A stretch of 64,000 nt of DNA from Luteimicrobium sp042670205 (GCF_042670205.1 NZ_JBHUWD010000018.1:18351-82350); one strand, 5' to 3'. Shown: positions 8,196 through 17,333, counted from the stretch's first letter. Numbers and translations are program-made. Notes: a model not told the origin generated them from the sequence alone.

Positions 8196-8834
8196 ATGAC
8201 GCTCCCCCTGCCCGCCGGCCCGGCCCGCCGGGCGCCTCGTCCGACGCGGCGTGCGGCGGCCGTCCTCGCTGCCGTCGTCGCGCTGGGACCGGCGCTCGGG
8301 TCCGCCGCGGGCGCCGCCGAGCCTCCCTCGACCGCGGTCCGGGTCCCGGCGACGGCGCCGCTCGGCGCAGCCGCGCGGGCGGCACCCGTCACCGAAGCGC
8401 CCGGCTCGTCGACGACGCCCGACGCGCGGTACCGCGTCCCGGTGCCCGGCGGTGTGCTGCGCGCGTTCGACCCGCCGGCCGTGCGCTGGGGCTCCGGGCA
8501 CCGGGGGGTGGACCTCGCCGCGTCCGCCGGCGACGTCGTGCGGGCGCCCGCGGCCGGGGTCGTGGCGTTCGCCGGCTCCGTCGCGGGGCGGCGGGTGCTG
8601 ACGCTCCAGCACGACGACGGGCTGCGCAGCTCGTTCGAGCCCGTCACGACCGACCTGCGCGTGGGCGACCGCGTGCGGGTGGGCGACGCCGTCGCGACGC
8701 TCGACGCCGCCGGTCCGGGCGGTCACTGCCTGCCGCGCTCGTGCCTGCACTGGGGCGTGCGCCGCGGCGAGACCTACCTCGACCCGATGGCGCTCGTCGC
8801 GAGCGACCCGATCGTCCTGCTCCCGCTCGGCTGA
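8196..8834 (+). CDS. secreted M23 (LytM-type) metallopeptidase
   Basis: A 212-residue protein with a twin-arginine-like or Sec signal (RRAPRPTRRAAAVLAAVVALGPALGSAAGA, read in two halves around residues 9-38), so it is probably exported. The catalytic Zn site is visible as HRGVDLAA (H-x-x-x-D, near residue 103) and the CLHWGVR segment near residue 189, in which the His corresponds to the second His of H-x-H. HCLPRSCLHW carries two cysteines that could pair. Family members hydrolyse peptidoglycan cross-bridges or act as scaffolds; the start of H-x-H is degenerate here, so activity should not be assumed. Divergent from rpsB. Confidence 0.85.
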   Translation: MTLPLPAGPARRAPRPTRRAAAVLAAVVALGPALGSAAGAAEPPSTAVRVPATAPLGAAARAAPVTEAPGSSTTPDARYRVPVPGGVLRAFDPPAVRWGSGHRGVDLAASAGDVVRAPAAGVVAFAGSVAGRRVLTLQHDDGLRSSFEPVTTDLRVGDRVRVGDAVATLDAAGPGGHCLPRSCLHWGVRRGETYLDPMALVASDPIVLLPLG

Positions 8835-8849
8835 GGCCTCCGGCCGCGG

Positions 8850-9800
8850 TCAGGCGCGGGGGAACGCCTGGCTGTACGAGGAGCGCAGCCGCTCGGCGCT
8901 GACGTGCGTGTAGCGCTGGGTCGTCGCGAGGCTCGCGTGCCCCAGGACCTCCTGGACGCTGCGCAGGTCGGAGCCGCCCTCGAGCAGGTGGGTCGCGGCC
9001 GTGTGCCGCAGCGCGTGCGGGGCGAGGTCGGGCACGCCGGCGTCGGCGGCGAGGCGGTGGACCGCGTCGCGGGCCCGCCGCTGGTCCCAGCGGCCCCCGC
9101 GGTCCCCGAGCAGCAGGGCAGCCCCGCTGGCCGCGGAGACGAAGGCGGGCCGCCCGGCCCCGAGCCAGCGTTCGACCGCCCGCGCGGCCGGGACACCGAA
9201 CGGCACGACCCGCTCCTTGCGGCCCTTGCCCAGCACGCGGACGGTCCGGGTGGTCAGCTCGAGGTCGTCGACGTCGACGGACACGAGCTCCCCCACCCGC
9301 AGGCCCGTCGCGTACAGCAGCTCGACGGTGACCCAGTCGCGCAGCGCCGCCGGGCCGCCGTCGGCCGCGAGCGCCCCGGCGTGCTCGACGAGGGTGCGGG
9401 CCGCGTCGACCGACAGCACCTGCGGGAGGTGGCGGTCGACCTTCGGGGAGCGCAGGCGGGACGCCGGGTCCTGGGGCGTGCGCCCCGTGCTCGTCGTCCA
9501 GGCGAAGAACGCGCGGGCGGCGGCGCTCCGGCGGGCGAGCGTCGTGCGCGCGTGACCGGTCGCGGCGAGGTCGGCGAGCCAGGCGCGCAGCAGCTGCAGG
9601 CCGACGTCGCGGGGCGCGCCGGCCCCGTGGGCCGCGGCGAACGCCGCGAGCCCCGCGAGGTCACCGGCGTACGCGCGGGCGGTGTGCACGCTCGCCCCAC
9701 GCTCGAGGTCGAGGTGCCGGACGAACGCCTCGATCGCGGCGTCGAACCCGGCGTCCTCGTCCGGGCTCGGGCCCAGGACCGGGGTCTGCGGTGCACTCAC
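8850..9800 (-). CDS. xerC: tyrosine recombinase XerC
   Basis: It is a site-specific recombinase of the XerC/D type that resolves chromosome dimers at dif. The 316-residue protein has an N-terminal SAM-like core-binding domain (about 15-110) and a catalytic domain with all expected residues: Arg168 (GLRVGE), Lys193, His262 and Arg265 (HALRH), His288 (LGH) and nucleophile Tyr297 (QRYTHV). GTG at 9800 was chosen because it gives MSAPQTPVLG and the normal length; upstream sequence is dprA intergenic DNA. Its place behind comM-dprA matches other actinobacteria, so it is a housekeeping recombinase rather than an integrase. Confidence 0.92.
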   Translation of the reverse strand: MSAPQTPVLGPSPDEDAGFDAAIEAFVRHLDLERGASVHTARAYAGDLAGLAAFAAAHGAGAPRDVGLQLLRAWLADLAATGHARTTLARRSAAARAFFAWTTSTGRTPQDPASRLRSPKVDRHLPQVLSVDAARTLVEHAGALAADGGPAALRDWVTVELLYATGLRVGELVSVDVDDLELTTRTVRVLGKGRKERVVPFGVPAARAVERWLGAGRPAFVSAASGAALLLGDRGGRWDQRRARDAVHRLAADAGVPDLAPHALRHTAATHLLEGGSDLRSVQEVLGHASLATTQRYTHVSAERLRSSYSQAFPRA

Positions 9801-9919
9801 GCCCCCAGCGTCACGGAGCCGCGCGTCCGGGGCAAGGCGCCGCGCGGAGGGCGGACGGGGGGCGGCGCGAGCCGGCGCTGCACCCTCCGCGGCGCGGGGA
9901 CCGGACGTCGGCGCGTCGC

Positions 9920-11155
9920 TCATCGGGACGGGCGCGGGATGCGCCTCCAGGCGCCGGCCTCCTGCACCGCGAACCCCGCGAGCTCGAGCAGCCCGAGACC
10001 GCCACGGGTCTCGTCGAGCGCGAGCCCCGCGGCCCGGGCGATCGAGCCGACGTCCGCCGCGCGGCGCACCGGGAGCGCGTCGAACAGGCGTCGCCCGACG
10101 CCGTCGAGGTCGTCCAGATCCTCGGCACCCGGTCGCCCACCACCCTGGCGGGCATCGGCCCCCGACGTCCCGCCGCCCTCGCCGGCAGGCAGGGCGAGCT
10201 CGGCCACCTCGTCGGCGTCGGTGACGCAGACCGCCATCCCGTCCCGCAGGAGCCGGTGGCAGCCGCCGGACGCCATCGAGGTGACGGGCCCGGGCACGGC
10301 GCCGACCGGCCGGAGCAGCTCGGCGGCGCGCGTCGCGGTCGAGAGCGCGCCGGACCGCCAGGCCGCCTCCACGACGACCGTCGCGCGGGCGGTCGCTGCG
10401 ATCAGCCGGTTGCGCAGCAGGAACCGGACGCGGCTCGGCACCGATCCCGGCGGCACCTCGCTCACGACGGCCCCGCCCGCGTCGATCACGCCGCGCAGCA
10501 GGTCGGCGTTCCCGGCCGGGTAGAGCCGGTCGACGCCGCCCGCGAGGAACGCGACGGTCGGGCCGCCCGCCGCCAGCGCCGCGCGGTGAGCGGCGGCGTC
10601 GATGCCGTAGGCGCCGCCCGAGACGACCGTGATGCCGCGTCCGGCGAGCCCGTGCGCGAGCTCGGCCGCGACGTGCCGCCCGTACTCCGTGCACGCCCGC
10701 GCCCCGACGACGGCCACCGACCGCGCCGAGAGAACCTCGAGATCGGGTGCGCCCCGCACCCACAGGCATTGCGGTCCGCCCGCACCGAGGTCGTCGAGCG
10801 CGCGCGGCCAGCGGGGATCGCCCGGCAGGAGGAGCGTCCCGCCGAGGAGGTCGAGTGCGCGCAGCTCGCGTCGGGGGTCGAGCCCGCGCGTGCGCGGGGC
10901 CCAGCGGGACACGGCGCGCAGCAGCCGCGCGGGGGCCAGGTCGGCCGGCAGGTCGGGCCGGTCGGCGTGCAGCCGGCGGATCGCGCCCTCGGCGACGTCG
11001 GGGCCCGGGGCTGCGCCCAGCAGCCAGCCCAGCGCCGCCGCGGGCCCGAGCGCCCGTACGAGGTGCCCGGCGGCCGTGTCCGACGGCTCGACGACCCGGC
11101 TCCAGGCGGCCGCGACCGCGCGCGGGTCGCCGAGGTCGACCACGCCGTCAGCCAC
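9920..11155 (-). CDS. dprA: DNA-processing protein DprA
   Basis: It protects incoming single-stranded DNA and loads RecA during transformation. The 411-residue protein has the Rossmann core: VAVVGARACTEYGRHVA (about residue 140), VVSGGAYGIDAAAHRAAL and SEVPPGSVPSRVRFLLRNRLIA. A winged-helix-like C-terminal domain (RRAADVGSIARAAGL) follows. The start GTG at 11155 overlaps the comM stop by eight bases, giving coupling. A competence locus is present in most actinobacteria whether or not they transform. Confidence 0.93.
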   Translation of the reverse strand: MADGVVDLGDPRAVAAAWSRVVEPSDTAAGHLVRALGPAAALGWLLGAAPGPDVAEGAIRRLHADRPDLPADLAPARLLRAVSRWAPRTRGLDPRRELRALDLLGGTLLLPGDPRWPRALDDLGAGGPQCLWVRGAPDLEVLSARSVAVVGARACTEYGRHVAAELAHGLAGRGITVVSGGAYGIDAAAHRAALAAGGPTVAFLAGGVDRLYPAGNADLLRGVIDAGGAVVSEVPPGSVPSRVRFLLRNRLIAATARATVVVEAAWRSGALSTATRAAELLRPVGAVPGPVTSMASGGCHRLLRDGMAVCVTDADEVAELALPAGEGGGTSGADARQGGGRPGAEDLDDLDGVGRRLFDALPVRRAADVGSIARAAGLALDETRGGLGLLELAGFAVQEAGAWRRIPRPSR

Positions 11156-12680
11156 GGTGGCCCCGGGTCCGGAGCGTGAGGGCGCGCCCGACGTCGGTGC
11201 GGCTCGGCGCCTCGCGGCCCGCGAGGTCGGCCAGCGTCCAGGCGAGCCGCAGCACACGGTCCGCGCCCCGCAGGCTCAGGGAGCCCCGCTCGAGCGCGCG
11301 GTCGACGTCGACGAGGAGCCCCGGCGCCGCGCCGAGCCGCTCGCGCAGCCACGACCCCGGCACCTCGCCGTTGAGGGTCCACGGCGTGCCGCGCAGCCGC
11401 TCGGCCGAGGCCGCTCGGGCCGCGGCGACCCGGCCCGCGACGGTCGCGCTCGGCTCGCCCCGCTCGGACCGGTCGACGGCGCTCACGCGCGGCAGCTCGA
11501 CCTGCACGTCCACCCGGTCCAGCAACGGCCCCGACAGGCGCGCGAGGTAGCGCCGACGCTCAATGGGGGTGCAGGTGCAGTCGAGCCCCTTGCCGACGGC
11601 CTTGCCGCACGGGCAGGGGTTGGCGGCGAGGACGAGCTGGAACCGCGCCGGGTAGCGTGCCGTCCCCGCCGCGCGGTGGATGACGATCTCCCCGTGCTCG
11701 AGCGGTTGGCGCAGCGTCTCGAGGACGCGCGACCCGAAGTGGGGGACCTCGTCCAGGAAGAGCACACCGCGGTGCGCGCGGGACGCGGCGCCCGGGCGCG
11801 GCAGACCCGAGCCTCCCCCGACGACGGACGCGGGCGTGGCGGTGTGGTGCGGGTCCTCGAAGGGCGGCCGCCGCACCAGCCCCTGCGCCGCGTCGAGGGT
11901 CCCGGCGACCGAGTGGATCGCGGTCACCTCGACGGCTGCCGCCTCGTCGAGGTCCGGCAGGATGCCGGGCAGCCGGGACGCGAGCATCGTCTTGCCCGCG
12001 CCGGGCGGGCCGACCATGAGCAGGTGGTGGCCGCCCGCGGCCGCGACCTCGAGCGCCGCGCGCGCCTCCGACTGCCCGAGGACGTCCGTGAGGTCGCCCG
12101 CCACGCCGGGGGCCGCGCGGCGGACGGCCGGGGCGTCGTCCAGCGGGTCGGGAAGCTCGTCGACCTCGGCGCCGTAGTGCGCGGCCAGCTCTGCCAGGTG
12201 CCGGACGCCCAGCACCTCGGCGCCCGGCACGAGCCGGGCCTCGTCGGCGTCCTGCGCGGGCACCACGACGCGTGGGTACCCGGCGGCGACGGCCGCGGCC
12301 ACCGCGGGCAGGACGCCTCGTACCCGGTGGACGCGGCCGTCGAGGCCCAGCTCGCCCAGGTGGACGACCTGCTGGGGCCGGGCGTCGTCAACGAGCCGCG
12401 CGCCCGCGAGCATCGCCACCGCGATCGCGAGGTCGAAGCCGGAGCCGGTCTTGGGCAGCGCCGCGGGCGACAGGTTGACCGTGATCTTCTTGTTGGGCCA
12501 CGCGAGCCCCGACGACGTCACGGCGGCGCGCACCCGGTCGCGCGACTCGCTGAGCGCGGCGTCGGGCAGGCCGACGAGCGTGAAGCCGGGCACCGACGCG
12601 GCGAGGTGCGCCTGCACCTCGACCAGGTGACCCGCGAGCCCGACCAGCGCGACGGCGCGCGTCGTGCCGAGGCCGCTCAC
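11148..12680 (-). CDS. comM: ComM/YifB family Mg-chelatase-like AAA ATPase
   Basis: A 510-residue AAA+ protein. In Vibrio and Acinetobacter ComM is a hexameric helicase for branch migration during integration of transforming DNA. The N-terminal ChlI-like domain begins TRAVALVGLAGHLVEVQAHL. Walker A is GPPGAGKTMLA (about residue 216) and Walker B is VLFLDEVPHF. A CPCG...CTC cysteine cluster (about residue 342-357) may bind zinc. GTG at 12680 overlaps the yraN stop (GTGA), and the end overlaps dprA, so yraN-comM-dprA is one operon. Confidence 0.93.
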   Translation of the reverse strand: MSGLGTTRAVALVGLAGHLVEVQAHLAASVPGFTLVGLPDAALSESRDRVRAAVTSSGLAWPNKKITVNLSPAALPKTGSGFDLAIAVAMLAGARLVDDARPQQVVHLGELGLDGRVHRVRGVLPAVAAAVAAGYPRVVVPAQDADEARLVPGAEVLGVRHLAELAAHYGAEVDELPDPLDDAPAVRRAAPGVAGDLTDVLGQSEARAALEVAAAGGHHLLMVGPPGAGKTMLASRLPGILPDLDEAAAVEVTAIHSVAGTLDAAQGLVRRPPFEDPHHTATPASVVGGGSGLPRPGAASRAHRGVLFLDEVPHFGSRVLETLRQPLEHGEIVIHRAAGTARYPARFQLVLAANPCPCGKAVGKGLDCTCTPIERRRYLARLSGPLLDRVDVQVELPRVSAVDRSERGEPSATVAGRVAAARAASAERLRGTPWTLNGEVPGSWLRERLGAAPGLLVDVDRALERGSLSLRGADRVLRLAWTLADLAGREAPSRTDVGRALTLRTRGHRG

Positions 12681-13036
12681 GCGACGTCCTCGAGGTGCTC
12701 GATCCGCGCCGCGCCGGCCCGGGGTAGCTGCACCGCGACGACGTCGATGCGGACGGACCGGTACCGGACGTCCGGGTGCGCGCTCAGCCAGCCCGCGGCC
12801 AGGCGCCGCAGGCGGGCCAGCTTCACCGGTGTCACCGCCTCCGCGGGATGCCCGAACCCGAGGCCGCGCCGGGTCTTGACCTCGACCACGACGAGCACGT
12901 CCCCGTCGAGCGCGACCAGGTCGAGCTCACCGCCCGGTCCTCGCCAGTTGCGGTCGACGACCCGCCAGCCGCGCCCCTCCACGTGGCGCGCCGCCACCTT
13001 CTCGCCGTACCGTCCGACCGCGTCCTTCGCCCGCAC
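12677..13036 (-). CDS. YraN family (UPF0102) endonuclease-like protein
   Basis: A 119-residue protein with the restriction-endonuclease-like fold. The metal-binding pattern is visible in GGELDLVALDGDVLVVVEVKTR, giving E-x-D...E-V-K near residues 39-59, with RNWRGPGGE before it. The function is not established in the family. I chose GTG at 13036 because GGAGG lies about 9 nt upstream and because it gives the usual VRAKDAVGRYGEKVAARH start; 13111 would add an unrelated extension. It is the first gene of the yraN-comM-dprA operon. Confidence 0.9.
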   Translation of the reverse strand: MRAKDAVGRYGEKVAARHVEGRGWRVVDRNWRGPGGELDLVALDGDVLVVVEVKTRRGLGFGHPAEAVTPVKLARLRRLAAGWLSAHPDVRYRSVRIDVVAVQLPRAGAARIEHLEDVA

Positions 13037-13158
13037 GGGCCTCACCTCCGCGGGCCAGCCTGCCGAGGGGACGGGCGCGCGTGCGGCGGCCGGTACGGAC
13101 GCTGTGCGCAAGCGGGCGGGGCCGCCACCTTGTGGTCAGCGCCCGCGCGGGACGTCCG

Positions 13159-13458
13159 CTACAGCTGGAGCTCCGCCTTGGCGAGCTCCTCGACGTTCAC
13201 GTCCTTGAACGTCACGACCCGCACCGACTTCACGAAGCGCGCCGACCGGTACACGTCCCACACCCACGCGTCCGCGAGCCGCAGCTCGAAGTAGACCTCA
13301 CCCGCCGCGGACCGCACCTGCAGGTCCACGTGGTTCGCCAGGTAGAAGCGTCGCTCGGTCTCCACCACGTACGAGAACAGTCCGACGACGTCCCGGTACT
13401 CGCGGTAGAGCGCGAGCTCCATCTCGGTCTCGTAGTTCTCGAGGTCCTCCGCACTCAC
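13159..13458 (-). CDS. DUF2469 family protein
   Basis: A 99-residue, highly conserved actinobacterial protein of unknown function. It starts MSAEDLENYETEMELALYRE and contains VVGLFSYVVETERRFYLANHVDL. It is soluble, with no motif that indicates catalysis. The GTG at 13458 gives the family's standard N-terminus; an ATG at 13476 would add six residues and has no ribosome binding site. It lies directly behind rnhB, overlapping by no base but separated by only 7, which is its usual place (lepB-rnhB-DUF2469). Confidence 0.9.
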   Translation of the reverse strand: MSAEDLENYETEMELALYREYRDVVGLFSYVVETERRFYLANHVDLQVRSAAGEVYFELRLADAWVWDVYRSARFVKSVRVVTFKDVNVEELAKAELQL

Positions 13459-13465
13459 GCGTCCA

Positions 13466-14386
13466 TCATGGACCATCGAGGAGCCGGGAGGCGCCGTCGT
13501 CCGCGCGAGTCGGGCCCGCGTCCGCCGCCCGACCCGGCAGCGCCGGCTCGCCGGCCACCGGGCCCGACGACGTCACACCGGGCAGGTTCCAGCTCGTCCG
13601 GTGGAGCGCGCTGGGGCCGTGCGCCTCGAGCGCCCGGACGTGCGCGGCCGTCGCGTAGCCCTTGTTCTGCTGCCACTCGTACGCGGGGTGCTCGGCCGCG
13701 AGGTCGCGCATGAGGGCGTCGCGCTCGCACTTCGCGAGCACGCTCGCGGCGGCGACCGACGCGCACTGCACGTCGGCCTTGACGAGCGTCCGCACGCCCA
13801 GGGGTGGGACGGGCGCCGGGAGGGACGCGGGGTCGAGCGTCCGGTAGGCGCGGGCGCCCGGCAGCGCCACGCCCGAGGGGACGACGTCGGCGAGATCCGG
13901 CGGTTCGAGCTCGCCCAGGACGTCGAGCAGGTCCGGCTGGGGGTCGGACAGCCAGTCGTGCGAGCCGTCGAGGAGCACGGCGTCGACCTCGATGCCGGCG
14001 GCCGCCACCGTGGCCAGCGCACGCCGGCCCGCGAGCCGGAGGCCGCCGATGATGCCGACCTCGTCGATCTCGGCGCTGCTCGCGTGCCCCACGGCCCAGG
14101 CCACGCCCCAGCGGCGGACGCGCGGCACCATCTCCTCGCGCGACGCGGGTGCCAGGAGCTTGGAGTCGGTCAGGCCGCGCGGCGCCCGACGCGTCGTCGC
14201 GTCGACCACGACCACCCCGACGGTCACCGGCCCGGCGAGCGCGCCCCGCCCGACCTCGTCCATGCCCGCGACCGTGCGCGCGCCCGTCTCGAACCACGCC
14301 GTCTCGCGCTTGAGGTGCGCGGTGCGCACGCGAGCCGCCGGACGACTCGACGTCGTCCGGGTGGTGCGGGCGGGCGTCGTCGTCAC
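13466..14386 (-). CDS. rnhB: ribonuclease HII
   Basis: It removes misincorporated ribonucleotides and RNA primers from DNA. The acidic catalytic set is visible: Asp43 and Glu44 in GMDEVGRGALAGP, an Asp in AVLLDGSHDWL, and Asp in VKADVQCASVAAASVLAK. The 306-residue length exceeds the usual 200-240. The excess is an insert around residues 150-200 and a disordered tail after TSWNLPG. GTG at 14386 overlaps the lepB stop by four bases (GTGA). Confidence 0.94.
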   Translation of the reverse strand: MTTTPARTTRTTSSRPAARVRTAHLKRETAWFETGARTVAGMDEVGRGALAGPVTVGVVVVDATTRRAPRGLTDSKLLAPASREEMVPRVRRWGVAWAVGHASSAEIDEVGIIGGLRLAGRRALATVAAAGIEVDAVLLDGSHDWLSDPQPDLLDVLGELEPPDLADVVPSGVALPGARAYRTLDPASLPAPVPPLGVRTLVKADVQCASVAAASVLAKCERDALMRDLAAEHPAYEWQQNKGYATAAHVRALEAHGPSALHRTSWNLPGVTSSGPVAGEPALPGRAADAGPTRADDGASRLLDGP

Positions 14387-15183
14387 GGGTTCGGCACGTC
14401 CTCGAAGGTGTCGCCGGGGTTCCGCAGGAGGCCGGCGTCGGACAGGGGCCACACCTTGATGAAGGCCGTCCCGACGACGTCGTCCATCGGGACGAACCCA
14501 CCGCCCGGCTTACCCGTGTTGTAGCGCGAGTCGCTCGAGTCCTGGCGGTTGTCGCCCATGACGAACAACGAACCCGCCGGGACCTTGTGGCTGAATGCGT
14601 CCTGGCTCGGCTCCGACCCCGGCTTGAGGTACGGCTCGTCGATCGCGACGCCGTTCACCGTGACGGGCTTGCCGGGGCCCGCGCACGCGACGGTGTCGCC
14701 CGGGAGGCCGATGACGCGCTTGATGAGGTGACCGACCGCGTCGTTCGGCCGCAGCCCCACGAACGTGAGCGCGTCGACGACCGCGTTGCCCACCGGCCCG
14801 TGGTCGGCCTTCTCCTGGGCGGGCAGCCAGTCGCCCGGGTCCTTGAACACGATGACGTCGCCACGGTGCAGGTCGAGGTGCGACGGGACGAGGCGGGAGA
14901 CCATCACCCGGTCGCCGATCTGGAGCGTGTCCTCCATGGACTCGCTCGGGATGTAGAACGCCTGGACCAGGAACGTCTTGATGAGCCACGACAGGACGAG
15001 GGCCGCGACGACGATGATCGCGGTCTCGCGCAGCACCGACGACCGGCGCGGTGCCGCCGCCGTGGGCCGCGACGCCCCGCCGCCGTCACCGTCGGAACCA
15101 CCGGAGCGCTCCGTCTCGGGTGAGGCCGGCTGGGCGGTGCCCGGGACGGGCTGGGCGTCGTCGGACGACGTGGATGGGGTCAC
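14383..15183 (-). CDS. lepB: signal peptidase I
   Basis: It cleaves Sec and Tat signal peptides outside the membrane. The 266-residue protein has a disordered Ser/Gly/Pro N-terminus (1-48), one membrane segment (TAIIVVAALVLSWLIKTFLV, about 54-73) and the S26 domain. Nucleophile Ser82 is in IPSESMEDTL, general base Lys155 in HLIKRVIGLPGD, and the box MGDNRQDSSDSR follows. GTG at 15183 is used; no strong binding site precedes it. It is the first gene of lepB-rnhB-DUF2469. Confidence 0.94.
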   Translation of the reverse strand: MTPSTSSDDAQPVPGTAQPASPETERSGGSDGDGGGASRPTAAAPRRSSVLRETAIIVVAALVLSWLIKTFLVQAFYIPSESMEDTLQIGDRVMVSRLVPSHLDLHRGDVIVFKDPGDWLPAQEKADHGPVGNAVVDALTFVGLRPNDAVGHLIKRVIGLPGDTVACAGPGKPVTVNGVAIDEPYLKPGSEPSQDAFSHKVPAGSLFVMGDNRQDSSDSRYNTGKPGGGFVPMDDVVGTAFIKVWPLSDAGLLRNPGDTFEDVPNP

Positions 15184-15259
15184 GCGCCAACTGTGCCATC
15201 CCCACCTGTGACGGGCGAAACGCGGGTCACCCCGCGGACCGCACGACCCGGGACGCACG

Positions 15260-15292
15260 ACGGGCGGCCGTCCGGAGAGGACGACCGCCCGT
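15260..15292 (-). terminator. hairpin downstream of rplS
   Basis: ACGGGCGG (15260-15267) pairs with CCGCCCGT (15285-15292), and inside it GTCC pairs with GGAC. It starts 30 bases after the rplS stop and lies before lepB, marking the end of the rpsP-to-rplS group. Confidence 0.65.
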
Positions 15293-15321
15293 CTGAGATG
15301 CTGCAGGGGTGCTGCGAGGCC

Positions 15322-15681
15322 TTACTTGGAAGGCGTGGTCTCGCGCTTCTCCTTGATCTTGGCCTTCTTGCCGCGGAGCTTGCGCAGGTAGTACAGCTTG
15401 GCGCGGCGCACGTCACCGCGCGTGACGACCTCGATGGTGTCGATCTGCGGGGAGTGCACGGGGAACGTGCGCTCCACGCCGACACCGAAGCTGATCTTGC
15501 GCACGGTGAACGTCTCGCGGACGCCGCCGCCCTGGCGGGCGATGACGACGCCCTGGAACGCCTGGACGCGGGAGCGGTTGCCCTCGACGACCTTGACGTT
15601 GACCTTGAGGGTGTCGCCGGCGCGGAATGCCGGGACGTCGCTGCGCAGCGAGGCTGCGTCGACGCTGTCGAGCGTGTGCAT
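15322..15681 (-). CDS. rplS: 50S ribosomal protein L19
   Basis: It lies at the subunit interface of the 50S. The 119-residue protein has family blocks FRAGDTLKVNVKVVEGNRSRVQ and FGVGVERTFPVHSPQID, followed by the basic VTRGDVRRAKLYYLRKLRGKKAKIKE. The ATG at 15681 (MHTLDSVDAAS) is preceded by AGGAG with 6-nt spacing; the upstream ATG at 15702 would be unusual. It follows trmD after 243 bp. Confidence 0.97.
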   Translation of the reverse strand: MHTLDSVDAASLRSDVPAFRAGDTLKVNVKVVEGNRSRVQAFQGVVIARQGGGVRETFTVRKISFGVGVERTFPVHSPQIDTIEVVTRGDVRRAKLYYLRKLRGKKAKIKEKRETTPSK

Positions 15682-15902
15682 GTCGGTCTCCTGGCCTGCC
15701 ACGGGTCAGGTCCGATCTCGTGGCCGTCGGCGGGCGTGCCGCGGACGGTCCGGTGCGGGATGCGGGTGCGGTGCGCGGTGCCCGTGCGTCCCTTGCTCCC
15801 CCGTGGCAGAGCGGGCGGGACGGCTGCGCCGGGCGCACACCAGTCGTCAATCTTGCCACAGGGACGCGGCCTCGGACGAATCCGCCCGCGTCCCGGTGAC
15901 CA

Positions 15903-15915
15903 GAGGCGAAGCCTC
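15903..15915 (-). terminator. small hairpin behind trmD
   Basis: GAGGC-GAA-GCCTC is a perfect 5-bp stem with a 3-base loop (a TTCG-type loop on the minus strand), 9 bases after the trmD stop. It is short, so it may be a pause or RNA end rather than a strong terminator. Confidence 0.35.
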
Positions 15916-15924
15916 GCCCGAGCG

Positions 15925-16752
15925 TCAGGACGCCGGGGGCTCCCACCCCGCCGCCCGGAGCACCTCGCGGTCGTGCGCGTCGAGCGCGTCCGCTCCGAGG
16001 GCCTCGATGAGGTCGGGACGACGCGCGGCGGTGCGCTCGAGCGCGCGGTCCCGACGCCAGCGGGCGATCTTCGCGTGGTGCCCGGACAGCAGGACCTCGG
16101 GGACCTCGTGGCCCTCCCAGGCGGGCGGCTTGGTGTACACGGGGTACTCGAGCAGCCCCGCGGCGCCGTGCGACTCCTCCACGAGCGACTCCGGGTTCCC
16201 GACGACGCCCGGCAGCAGCCGGCCCACCGCCTCGACCACCACGAGCGCCGCGACCTCGCCCCCGTTGAGGACGTAGTCGCCGATCGACACCTCGCTCACG
16301 ACGACGCCGCGCTCGCGGAAGCGTTCGGCCACGCGCGCGTCGATGCCCTCGTAGCGGCCGCACGCGACGACGAGGCGCGCGTCCTGCGCCCACGCCTCCG
16401 CGGTGCGCTGCGTGAACACCTCGCCGGACGGCGTCGGGATCACCAGGCGCACCGGTGCGCCGACGACGTCGCCCGCCACCCCGGCCTGCTCGCCGTCCGA
16501 GCCGGCGTCGGCGTCCGAGCCGGTGTCCGCGATCACGTCGTCGAGCGCGCGACCCCACACGTCGGGGCGCATGACCATGCCCGCTCCCCCGCCGAACGGG
16601 GTGTCGTCGACGGTGCGGTGCCGGTCGGTCGCCCAGTCGCGCAGGTCGTGCACGCGCAGGTCGAGCAGGCCTGACTGCCGCGCCTTGCCGACGAGCGAGA
16701 GCTCCAGCGGCGCCAGGTAGTCGGGGAAGATCGAGACGACGTCGACGCGCAC
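15925..16752 (-). CDS. trmD: tRNA (guanine37-N1)-methyltransferase
   Basis: It methylates G37 next to the anticodon and prevents frameshifting. It is a SPOUT enzyme with a deep trefoil knot. The N-terminus is MRVDVVSIFPDYLAPL; DDTPFGGGAGMVMRPDV, VACGRYEGIDARV and SIGDYVLNGGEVAALVVVEA are the SAM and G37 pocket motifs. Its length is 275 residues. A short acidic insert (TGSDADAGSDGEQAG, about 77-91) is unusual. GTG at 16752 follows the rimM stop after a single base, so it is coupled. Confidence 0.97.
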   Translation of the reverse strand: MRVDVVSIFPDYLAPLELSLVGKARQSGLLDLRVHDLRDWATDRHRTVDDTPFGGGAGMVMRPDVWGRALDDVIADTGSDADAGSDGEQAGVAGDVVGAPVRLVIPTPSGEVFTQRTAEAWAQDARLVVACGRYEGIDARVAERFRERGVVVSEVSIGDYVLNGGEVAALVVVEAVGRLLPGVVGNPESLVEESHGAAGLLEYPVYTKPPAWEGHEVPEVLLSGHHAKIARWRRDRALERTAARRPDLIEALGADALDAHDREVLRAAGWEPPAS

Positions 16753-16753
16753 G

Positions 16754-17302
16754 TCAGGCCTCGCCGTCCGCGTCGGGCAGGTCGACGTCCACGAGCGCGG
16801 CGTCGCGGGCCAGGAGGCCGCCGGGCGGGTCGAGGACCACGCGGCCGCCGGGCACGTCGACCACGGGGACGATCGCACGCACGAAGGGGACGAGCGTCCG
16901 CTCGCCGCCGGTCTCGCGGACCACGAGGAGGTCGTGCGCCGGCGACGGGTCGAGCCCCTCGACGGTCCCGACGACGGTGCCGTCGGCGAGCTCGGCCCGG
17001 AGGCCGGCGAGCTCGTGGGGGTACCACGCGTCCTCCTCGTCGGAGACGTCCGCGTCGACGACGAGCTCGACGCCGCGCAGGGCCTCGGCGGCCGTCCGGT
17101 CACCGGCCTCCGCGAACCGCACGTACCAGGCGCCGTTCTGGGTGCGGACGCCGTCGAGCGTGAGCGGGCCGGCCGCGGGCGGCACCGTCGCGAGCCGGGC
17201 GCCCACCTGCAGCCGGGTCGCGGGGTCGTCGGTGCGCAGGTCGAGGCGCACCTCTCCGCGCAGCCCGTGGGCGCGGCCGATGCGTGCGACGGTCAGCTCC
17301 AT
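16754..17302 (-). CDS. rimM: ribosome maturation factor RimM
   Basis: It aids assembly of the 30S head through S19. The 182-residue protein starts MELTVARIGRAHGLRGEVRL, the conserved N-terminal barrel. The second domain, a PRC barrel, begins AWYPHELAGLRAELADGTVVG and contains VPFVRAIVPVVDV. Start ATG 17302 is preceded by AAGGAGG with 9-12 nt spacing. It is coupled to trmD. Confidence 0.95.
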   Translation of the reverse strand: MELTVARIGRAHGLRGEVRLDLRTDDPATRLQVGARLATVPPAAGPLTLDGVRTQNGAWYVRFAEAGDRTAAEALRGVELVVDADVSDEEDAWYPHELAGLRAELADGTVVGTVEGLDPSPAHDLLVVRETGGERTLVPFVRAIVPVVDVPGGRVVLDPPGGLLARDAALVDVDLPDADGEA

Positions 17303-17333
17303 GGCGGCCCGCCCTCCTTCTGGTCGATGGTGC

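Noticed and set aside
8850..9800. Phage-type integrase with a nearby attachment site
   Set aside because: The tyrosine recombinase is the length and order of XerC beside dprA-comM. No phage genes, direct repeats or tRNA were found nearby.
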